Assembly (NCBI GenBank): GCA_003567055.1
Contig: PXAW01000015.1
Coordinates: 1-6,063, forward strand
Direction of reading: 5' to 3'
Origin: Hyphomicrobiales bacterium
GTDB lineage: Bacteria > Pseudomonadota > Alphaproteobacteria > Rhizobiales > Beijerinckiaceae
Length of the DNA stretch: 6,063 bases
The notes beneath the pieces were generated by a model. That model was not told the origin of the DNA. It saw only the letters and a list, made by a program, of their open reading frames with translations, and did not search any database. How positions within the stretch are numbered: position 1 is the stretch's first letter; the number at the start of each line of letters is the position of its first letter. Below are positions 1 through 4,732 of the stretch, piece by piece. A program made the position numbers and the translations under genes.

Positions 1-192
1 CTGCCGTTCGGTCTCGTTTCGGCCCTTATCGCCGGTTTTGTTGATATCGATCAGGCTCTGCGCCTTCGGGGCCGTATCGGCATCCCGGTTGACGCGGCTG
101 AACGCGGTCTTGAAATCCTGCTGCGTGGCATCGGCACGGCTGGTGTCGAAGCTCTGCCGGGTGCTTCCGAAGGTAACTGGTGTCGTGGTCAT
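1..192 (-). CDS. Unrecognised protein, N-terminal 64 residues (cut by left edge)
   Basis: This is an open frame starting with ATG at 192 and running off the window; 64 codons are visible without a stop. The protein begins MTTTPVTFGSTRQSFDTSRA and continues as a polar, Thr/Asp/Arg-rich segment with one short amphipathic stretch (FKTAFSRV, about residues 27-34). There is no signal peptide, no transmembrane segment and no Cys, so the visible part looks soluble and perhaps disordered. The start is supported by AGGAG at 201-205 with an 8-nt spacer and by a promoter-like region upstream. A longer minus-strand frame (26-289) overlaps it in another register, but it has no comparable ribosome site and would read through the promoter. 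I do not recognise the family. A secreted or type III-type substrate would fit such an N-terminus, but nothing in the visible sequence proves it. GC is about 62% by hand count over 1-180. Frame and start are fairly sure; function is unknown. Confidence 0.62.
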   Translation of the reverse strand, partial: MTTTPVTFGSTRQSFDTSRADATQQDFKTAFSRVNRDADTAPKAQSLIDINKTGDKGRNETERQ

Positions 193-200
193 CTTGCTCA

Positions 201-205
201 CTCCT
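201..205 (-). promoter_or_regulatory. Shine-Dalgarno site of the left-edge gene
   Basis: The minus strand reads AGGAG followed by the 8-nt spacer TGAGCAAG and ATG at 192. This near-ideal site decides the start of the unrecognised gene against the overlapping frame that begins at 289. Confidence 0.7.
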
Positions 206-235
206 GATTAAGATATCTAAATTCCCGATGCATTG

Positions 236-264
236 AATATTTAGTTTTTGATGGCAGAAGTCAA
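236..264 (-). promoter_or_regulatory. Candidate sigma70-type promoter for the left-edge gene
   Basis: On the minus strand a -35-like TTGACT (259-264, five of six matches to TTGACA) is followed after 17 bp by AATATT (236-241, four of six matches to TATAAT). TAAATA and AAATAT in the same AT tract are alternative -10 elements. The predicted transcript start near 229 would leave a leader of about 35-40 nt before the ATG at 192. The tract is strikingly AT-rich compared with the surrounding genes. It is a match by eye only; AT richness makes chance matches likelier. Confidence 0.42.
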
Positions 265-280
265 TTAAGAATACGTTTGC

Positions 281-294
281 GTAATACATATTAC
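281..294. promoter_or_regulatory. 14-bp dyad, candidate operator (GTAATA-CA-TATTAC)
   Basis: There is a perfect inverted repeat with 6-bp arms, GTAATA (281-286) and TATTAC (289-294), around a 2-bp centre. Its centre lies about 58 bp upstream of the transcript start inferred for the left-edge gene, a usual place for an activator site. A second, smaller dyad, TACG-TTTG-CGTA (272-283), partly overlaps it. No regulator family is assigned. AT-rich sequence gives such dyads by chance fairly often, so it is only a candidate. Confidence 0.35.
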
Positions 295-336
295 ATGCTT
301 ATGGTTAACGAGGTTTTTGCAATTCTCTGCGCGCAT

Positions 337-372
337 AAAAAGGGCGCTCCGGTCCCCATGCCCGAAGCGCCC
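337..372 (-). terminator. Intrinsic terminator after the HIT gene
   Basis: Read on the minus strand, an 11-bp stem (GGGCGCTTCGG pairing with CCGGAGCGCCC, with one internal G-U pair) closes a 9-nt loop and runs directly into five T residues. On the plus strand the arms are 342-352 and 362-372, and the A tract is 337-341. It sits 28 bp beyond the stop codon of the HIT gene (401-403), as expected for the 3' end of that transcript. It also insulates the left-edge gene from read-through. Confidence 0.85.
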
Positions 373-400
373 CTGGAGCGTGTTCCGATTTATCTGGTAT

Positions 401-841
401 TCAGCCCGGAAGCGCCGCGCGCAGCGTTTCGGCGTGCTGTGCGAGCTGCGCCTGATCCGCCATCTCGCCCGTATGCGGGCGCAGGGGCACACCGTCGAAA
501 CGGGGGATCACGTGGACATGCAGGTGGAACACAACCTGCCCGCCCGCCGGTTCGTTGAATTGCTGGATGGTGATCCCGTCCGCCTTGAAAGCCTTCATCG
601 CCGCGCGCGCGATCGTCTGCGCCGCCTCGGCGACCGAAGCGAGCTGCTGCGGGCTGGCATCGAGCCAGTTGCGTGCGGGCGTCTTGGGAATGACGAGGCA
701 ATGCCCGTCCCCGCGCGGCATGATATCCATGAAGGCGAGCACGTCGTCGTTTTCATAGACCTTGTGGCAGGGCAGCTCCTCGCGCAGGATCTTGGCGAAG
801 ACATTGCTGTCGTCATAGGTGGTCTCGGGCTTCGTGCTCAT
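401..841 (-). CDS. HIT-family nucleotide-binding hydrolase
   Basis: The product is 146 residues, a normal length for a single-domain HIT (histidine triad) protein of the HINT branch. These cytosolic enzymes bind nucleotides and hydrolyse phosphoramidate or acyl-adenylate bonds; the real substrate cannot be read from sequence. The signature HLHVHVIP is complete, with His106, His108 and His110; by family knowledge the middle His is the nucleophile. It is preceded by the typical N-E-x-x-G-G-Q stretch (Asn96 to Gln102). The N-terminal part has the usual F-x-K-I-L-x-x-E-L-P and Y-E-N-D-D-V-L-A-F-x-D pattern (residues 15-39) and H-x-L-V-I-P (47-52). Start: an in-frame ATG at 880 would add 13 residues, but ATG at 841 has AGGAGA at 851-856 with a 9-nt spacer and matches the family N-terminus. 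The gene lies 96 bp after the DUF482 gene on the same strand and ends at an intrinsic terminator. Family assignment is very secure. Confidence 0.95.
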   Translation of the reverse strand: MSTKPETTYDDSNVFAKILREELPCHKVYENDDVLAFMDIMPRGDGHCLVIPKTPARNWLDASPQQLASVAEAAQTIARAAMKAFKADGITIQQFNEPAGGQVVFHLHVHVIPRFDGVPLRPHTGEMADQAQLAQHAETLRAALPG

Positions 842-937
842 CGGCTTAACTCTCCTCGCTGGCCGGTCCGTGCCGGGCATGGCCGTGAATCGTCTGCCTG
901 CGAGTGTGCCCCCCGTGGCCCTCCGGTCAAGGCCGGA
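842..937. other. Spacer between the DUF482 and HIT genes
   Basis: This 96-bp gap lies between two minus-strand genes. Apart from the HIT ribosome site I see no convincing promoter, and only a short 5-bp hairpin (TCCGG and CCGGA) without a T tract. The two genes are therefore probably cotranscribed, although an internal promoter cannot be excluded. Confidence 0.4.
851..856 (-). promoter_or_regulatory. Shine-Dalgarno site of the HIT gene
   Basis: AGGAGA on the minus strand stands 9 nt before the ATG at 841. It favours this start over the in-frame ATG at 880. Confidence 0.65.
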
Positions 938-2149
938 TCAGGCTTTCCCGTCGCGCTGGTCGCGCCGGAAGGGCAGGGCCTCGGTCAGTTCCTCGCTGAC
1001 GGCGCGGACATAACCGCTCTCGCGGCGCAGATAATCCGCCACGGCGCGGCGCAGGCCGGGATCGGCGATGAGATGGGCCGAGCGCGTCGTCACCGGGCGA
1101 TAGCCGCGCGTGAGCTTGTGCTCGCCCTGCGCCCCGGCCTCGACCCGCGCCAGCCCGTGCGCGAGGGCGTAATCGATGGCCTGGTAATAGCAGATCTCGA
1201 AATGCAGGAAGGGGTGATCCTCGATGCAGCCCCAGTTGCGCCCGTAGAGCGCATCCTTGCCGATGAAGTTGATCGCGCCCGCAATATAGCGCCCGGCGCG
1301 CTTTGCCAGGATCAGGAGCACCCGCTCCGGCATGCGCTCGCCGATCAGCGAGAAGAATTCCCGGTTGAGATAGGGCCGCCCCCATTTGCGCGCGCCGGTA
1401 TCCTCATAAAAGGCGTGGAAGGCATCCCAATGCGCCTCGGTGAGATCGGAGCCGGTGACCCATTCCACGCTGATCTCGTCGGCCAGCGCATCGCGCCGCT
1501 CGCGCCGGATCGCCTTGCGCTTGCGTGAGGCGAGGCTGGCGAGGAAACCTTCGAAATCGCCATAACCGTCATCGAACCAGTGGAATTGCTGGTCGATGCG
1601 GGTGAGGAAACCGTCGGCGGTGAAGGCGTTGAAATCATCCTCGCGCAGGAAGGTGGCGTGGATGGAGGAGGCGCCGGTCTGGCGACGCAGGGCGCGCAGG
1701 CCCGAAATCAGCTGCGCGCGGACAGCTTTGCCATCCTCTCCCGGCGGCGCGAGCAGGCGCGTGCCGGTCACCGGGGTGAAGGGGATGGAGACCTGGAGCT
1801 TGGGATAATAGCGCCCGCCGGCGCGCTCATAGGCATCCGCCCAGCCCTGATCGAACACGTATTCGCCCCGCGAATGGCCCTTCAGATAACAGGGCACGGC
1901 GCCCATCAGCGCGCCGCCCTCGTCTTCGAGCAGCACATGCGCCGGCCCCCAGCCGGTCTCGGCCCGCACGCAGCCGGCATCTTCCAGCGCTGACAGGAAG
2001 GCGTGGCGGATGAAGGGATCGTCGCGCTCGTCCGGCGTCGCGGCGGCAAGCGCGCAGGCATCCCATTGCGCGGCATCGACGAGGCTCATCGCCGGCGCGA
2101 TCTTCAGGGTCGGACCGGTTTGCGCAGGATGGTCCGCGCCATCCGGCAC
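938..2149 (-). CDS. COG3146/DUF482 GNAT-fold acyltransferase-like protein
   Basis: The product is 403 residues from a GTG start, close to the usual size of the COG3146 (DUF482) family. These cytosolic proteins are predicted N-acyltransferases with a GNAT or FemAB-like fold; the substrate is not established. Family signatures are visible in order: DPF-x-x-HAFLSALE (44-56), GW-x-PAH (66-71), YLKGHSRGEYVFDQGWA (88-104), GG-x-YYPKLQ (111-119), PFTPVTG (123-129), then a basic segment (SRKRKAIRRERR) and the C-terminal block LYGRNWGC with FLHFEICYYQAIDYA and EAGAQGEHKLTRGY. The frame stays open upstream to 2470, but it would then cover the divergent promoter region and the start of fliF. GTG at 2149 has AAGGAG (2155-2160) with a 5-nt spacer. 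The ATG at 2089 is a weaker alternative: it lacks as good a ribosome site and would drop the TLKI segment before the first conserved block. It is probably cotranscribed with the downstream HIT gene. Family is secure, function inferred. Confidence 0.9.
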   Translation of the reverse strand: MPDGADHPAQTGPTLKIAPAMSLVDAAQWDACALAAATPDERDDPFIRHAFLSALEDAGCVRAETGWGPAHVLLEDEGGALMGAVPCYLKGHSRGEYVFDQGWADAYERAGGRYYPKLQVSIPFTPVTGTRLLAPPGEDGKAVRAQLISGLRALRRQTGASSIHATFLREDDFNAFTADGFLTRIDQQFHWFDDGYGDFEGFLASLASRKRKAIRRERRDALADEISVEWVTGSDLTEAHWDAFHAFYEDTGARKWGRPYLNREFFSLIGERMPERVLLILAKRAGRYIAGAINFIGKDALYGRNWGCIEDHPFLHFEICYYQAIDYALAHGLARVEAGAQGEHKLTRGYRPVTTRSAHLIADPGLRRAVADYLRRESGYVRAVSEELTEALPFRRDQRDGKA

Positions 2150-2154
2150 CTGAT

Positions 2155-2160
2155 CTCCTT
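2155..2160 (-). promoter_or_regulatory. Shine-Dalgarno site fixing the GTG start of the DUF482 gene
   Basis: AAGGAG on the minus strand is followed by the 5-nt spacer ATCAG and GTG at 2149. It is the best ribosome site in the open frame upstream of the first conserved block, so the GTG is preferred to the ATG at 2089. Confidence 0.6.
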
Positions 2161-2221
2161 CCGGTGGAGTCTCGCCCTCGCTCAATCCCTGCCCCCCCTC
2201 GTCGCCGTCACGACCGACGGC

Positions 2222-2251
2222 ATTACACGACGGTGAGTATCTATGGCGCAA
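2222..2251 (-). promoter_or_regulatory. Weak candidate promoter for the DUF482-HIT unit
   Basis: On the minus strand TGTAAT (2222-2227) matches the -10 consensus at five of six positions. TTGCGC (2246-2251) is a poor -35 element 18 bp upstream. The transcript would start near 2215, about 65 nt before the GTG. It is the best candidate I can find in the 2150-2363 divergent region, but support is thin. For fliF on the plus strand I could identify no convincing sigma70, sigma54 or CtrA-type promoter. Confidence 0.22.
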
Positions 2252-2299
2252 ACCGCATGACGCAATCCTCGGACAAGATTGAACCGCCAGAGTGGCCCC

Positions 2300-2336
2300 T
2301 GATGCGGTGTATGCGCCCCGGCGGCTGCCCGCATCA
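2300..2336. repeat. Inverted repeat in the fliF leader region
   Basis: TGATGCGG (2300-2307) and CCGCATCA (2329-2336) are perfect 8-bp inverted arms separated by 21 bp; part of the intervening sequence (GCC-GGC) can also pair. The downstream arm ends 27 bp before the fliF ATG. The core CCGCAT occurs a third time at 2253-2258. It could be a leader hairpin or a bipartite protein site. No T tract follows, so it is not an intrinsic terminator. Confidence 0.4.
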
Positions 2337-2363
2337 TCGAGGTGGAACAGGGCGAGAGGCACG

Positions 2364-4019
2364 ATGAGCGCGCGCGAACATGCCGACAAGTTATGGGTGA
2401 GCCTGCAGGAACTGGGTGCCAGGCGTCTGATGGTCCTGGCTCTGGTAGGGCTGACGGTGTTTCTCACCATCGGCCTCTCGGCCTATTATCTCAGCCGCCC
2501 GCAGCTCACGGTGCTCTATTCCGGGCTCGAGCGCGAGGATGTGACCCGTATCGGCTCGGCCCTGACGGAAGCCGGCGTCGCATTCGACGTCAACACCGCC
2601 GGCAATGCGGTGATGGTGGCGCATTCGCAGACGGCGCGGGCGCGCATGCTGCTGGCCGAGAAGGGGCTGCCCTACAGCGCCAATGCCGGCTACGAACTGT
2701 TCGACAATCTCGGCTCGCTCGGCATCACCTCCTTCATGCAGGAAGTCACCCGGGTGCGCGCGCTCGAAGGCGAGATCGCCCGCTCGGTCCAGGCGATACG
2801 CGGTGTCTCGGCGGCGCGCGTGCATATCGTCATGGCCGATCCCGGCTCGTTTCGCCGCGAACAGCGCCCGCCCTCCGCCTCGGTCGTGGTGCGCATGGAA
2901 TCACCCGATGCCGGTGGCGCGGCGCAATCGATCCGCCATCTCGTCGCCGCCGCCGTGCCGGGGATGAGCGTCGAGCGTGTCACGGTGCTCTCCACCGACG
3001 GCACGCTGCTCGCCTCCGGCGATGACGGCGCCAATGGTGCGACCGGGCGGGTGGCGACGCTCACCGCCACCGTCAATCGCGAGATCGAGGGCAATATCCG
3101 CCGCACCCTCGCCCCGTATCTGGGGCTCGACAATTTCGAGGTCAGCGTCAAGGCGAGCCTCAACACCGATCGCCGGGTGATCAACGAGACCATCTTCGAT
3201 CCCGATTCCCGTGTCGAACGCTCGATCCGCACCATTCGCGAAAACGAGACCGCGCAAAATCTCTCGCGCGACACCCCCACCACCGTGCAGCAGAACATCC
3301 CCGATGAGGAAGTCGGCGCCACGCCGGGCGAGCAGTCGAGCGAGGAAGTGCAGCGCCGGGAGGATCTGACCAATTTCGAGATCTCCTCCAAGCAGATCCA
3401 GACCAGCAGCGAGGGCTATGCCATCGAGAATCTCTCGATCGCCCTGCTCGTCAATCACGGGCGCCTTGCCGCTGCCCTCGGCGAAGGTGCCGGCGAGGCG
3501 GAGATCGCCGCGCAGATCGCCGAAATCGAGGCGCTGGCCGCATCGGCTGCCGGCCTGCGCAGCGAGCGCGGCGACACGCTCAAGGTGGCGGTCGTGAACT
3601 TCCTCGAGGATAACGGCAATTTCGCTCCCGTTCCCGGGCCCGACATCACCGAGATCCTCGTGCGCCAGACCGGCAACATCGTCAGCGCGCTCGCCATGTT
3701 GCTGGTGGCTGCGATGGTGATCTGGTTCGGCCTGCGCCCCGCCGTCAACGCCATCGTGCAGCGTCCGCAGGGCGAGGAGCAGCAGGCGATCGAGCAGGCC
3801 GCAGCCCCGGTTGCGATCGAGAGTGAAGCGGGGGGTTATGGTCCCGCTGCCCTGGCTGACCGCATGGCGGGTGGATCAGGGGATGTCGATCTGATCGCCG
3901 ACGTCTCGTCGAGGTTCAACACCAACACGGTCAAGCGCCTCGAACAGATCGTCAATCTCAACGAGGAGCAGGCGGTGCACATCCTGCGCCAGTGGATGCG
4001 TGAAAGCGAGGATGCCTGA
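2364..4019 (+). CDS. fliF: Flagellar MS-ring protein FliF
   Basis: FliF forms the membrane-embedded MS ring on which the rotor and the flagellar export gate are assembled. The product is 551 residues, close to the roughly 560 usual for the family. A first membrane helix spans about residues 22-43, then comes the ring-building YscJ/FliF domain (about 45-220), with hallmarks such as LYSGL, the Y-E-L-F-D stretch and the T-R-x-x-A-L-E-G-E-I-A-R-S segment with ARVH. The FliF C-terminal periplasmic region follows (FDPDSRVERS at about 270-285). A second membrane helix lies at about 439-457. A cytosolic tail ends in RLEQIVNLNEEQAVHILRQW, the FliG-binding motif. The start is ATG 2364, with GAGAGG at 2354-2359 and a short 4-nt spacer. 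An in-frame ATG at 2292 would add 24 non-conserved residues and lies within the intergenic region. The gene is followed after 2 bp by the FliH-like gene; fliG is not adjacent, unlike in enteric bacteria. Confidence 0.96.
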   Translation: MSAREHADKLWVSLQELGARRLMVLALVGLTVFLTIGLSAYYLSRPQLTVLYSGLEREDVTRIGSALTEAGVAFDVNTAGNAVMVAHSQTARARMLLAEKGLPYSANAGYELFDNLGSLGITSFMQEVTRVRALEGEIARSVQAIRGVSAARVHIVMADPGSFRREQRPPSASVVVRMESPDAGGAAQSIRHLVAAAVPGMSVERVTVLSTDGTLLASGDDGANGATGRVATLTATVNREIEGNIRRTLAPYLGLDNFEVSVKASLNTDRRVINETIFDPDSRVERSIRTIRENETAQNLSRDTPTTVQQNIPDEEVGATPGEQSSEEVQRREDLTNFEISSKQIQTSSEGYAIENLSIALLVNHGRLAAALGEGAGEAEIAAQIAEIEALAASAAGLRSERGDTLKVAVVNFLEDNGNFAPVPGPDITEILVRQTGNIVSALAMLLVAAMVIWFGLRPAVNAIVQRPQGEEQQAIEQAAAPVAIESEAGGYGPAALADRMAGGSGDVDLIADVSSRFNTNTVKRLEQIVNLNEEQAVHILRQWMRESEDA

Positions 4020-4021
4020 TC

Positions 4022-4720
4022 ATGGCGCGCCCGATCCAGAGCTTCCTCGAGGAATTCCAGCTCCTCCCCGCACCTGAGCCGGTCCGCGATGACCGCCCGG
4101 CTCGCCCGATCGCGGAAACCCGGCGCGGCCACGCTTCGGAGGAGGCCTGGCAGCGCGGCTATGAGGCGGGGCGCGCGGAGGCCCAGGCAAGGGCCGATGC
4201 GCAGCTGGCCGAAGCGCTGGAACAGGCCCGCGCGCAGGCCCATGAGGCAGGCCGCGCCGAGGCGGAGCGGGAAACCCGCGAGGCGGTGGTCGCCGAACTC
4301 GCCGGGGCGCATGAGCAAGCGCTCGAAGAGGCGCGCGCTGCATGGGTCGCGGAAGAATCGGCGCGCCTCGCCGAGGCGCTCGAAGCAGGGCTGACAGATC
4401 TGCAAACGCGTCTTGCCGAAAAGCTTGCCCGCGCGCTCGAGCCCTTCCTCGCCAGAGCCCTGCGCGAGAAGGCCTGCGCCGAGATGGCTGCCATGCTGGA
4501 GCGGCTGTTCGCGAGCGGGGAGGCCGGCGCCGAGATCCATGTCGCGGGTCCGCAGGATCTGCTCGACGCCCTGCGCGCGAAGCTGCCCGAGCGCCCCGGC
4601 CTCGTCCTGCATGTGGTGTCCGGGCGCCCCGATATACGCGTCAGCTGCGCCGATACCACTCTCGAAACCCAGATCGCCCAATGGTCCCGGATCCTGTCCG
4701 GCGATGCGAACCAGACCTGA
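4022..4720 (+). CDS. fliH: FliH-like flagellar assembly protein
   Basis: The product is 232 residues, close to the 235 of Salmonella FliH. FliH is a cytosolic dimer that binds the export ATPase FliI and links it to the export gate and C ring. Visible parts: a Pro/Arg-rich N-terminal tail (1-38); a long Ala/Glu/Arg-rich helical or coiled-coil section (about 40-150) containing G-Y-E-A-G (46-50), which resembles the glycine-repeat part of FliH; and a C-terminal globular part with AGPQDLLDALRAKL and PDIRVSCADTTLETQIAQW, which follows the FliH C-terminal pattern. The first 42 residues have no Trp, whereas enteric FliH uses N-terminal Trp residues for binding. Position supports a flagellar role: it starts 2 bp after the fliF stop codon, with GAGG at 4007-4010 as a ribosome site, and motB follows. 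Coiled-coil composition alone can mislead, so FliH is likely but not certain. No fliI lies in the window. Confidence 0.65.
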   Translation: MARPIQSFLEEFQLLPAPEPVRDDRPARPIAETRRGHASEEAWQRGYEAGRAEAQARADAQLAEALEQARAQAHEAGRAEAERETREAVVAELAGAHEQALEEARAAWVAEESARLAEALEAGLTDLQTRLAEKLARALEPFLARALREKACAEMAAMLERLFASGEAGAEIHVAGPQDLLDALRAKLPERPGLVLHVVSGRPDIRVSCADTTLETQIAQWSRILSGDANQT

Positions 4721-4723
4721 GGA
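4718..4723 (+). promoter_or_regulatory. Shine-Dalgarno site of motB overlapping the upstream stop codon
   Basis: TGAGGA begins with the stop codon of the FliH-like gene and stands 9 nt before the motB ATG at 4733. The overlap suggests coupled translation of the two genes. Confidence 0.6.
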
Positions 4724-4732
4724 CATTCCGTC

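Noticed and set aside
26..289. Minus-strand open frame of 87 codons overlapping the left-edge gene in another register
   Set aside because: It would begin inside the dyad and translate through the promoter-like tract, and it has no ribosome site as good as that of the ATG at 192.
301..308. TTAACCAT on the minus strand as a CtrA site
   Set aside because: Only one half of the TTAA-N7-TTAA pattern is present, and the single half-site is common in AT-rich DNA.
921..936. Short hairpin TCCGG-CCTTGA-CCGGA after the DUF482 gene as a terminator
   Set aside because: The stem is only 5 bp and no T tract follows on the minus strand, so it does not separate DUF482 from the HIT gene.
317..1528. Plus-strand open frame of 403 codons opposite the HIT and DUF482 genes
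   Set aside because: It is antisense to two genes with secure family motifs, crosses the HIT terminator and has no recognisable domain; it is a GC-bias shadow.
2293..2307. TGGCCCCTGATGCGG as a sigma54 promoter for fliF
   Set aside because: The GG and GC dinucleotides are 8 bp apart instead of the required 10, and the -12 element lacks the TTGC pattern.
2292..2363. Longer fliF reading frame from ATG at 2292
   Set aside because: The extra 24 residues are unlike FliF N-termini and overlap the inverted repeat; the ATG at 2364 gives the usual short N-terminus before the first membrane helix.
4159..4400. Repetitive GAGGC/GCGCG tracts as a DNA repeat array
   Set aside because: They have no fixed unit and are explained by Ala/Glu/Arg codons of the coiled-coil section of the FliH-like protein.
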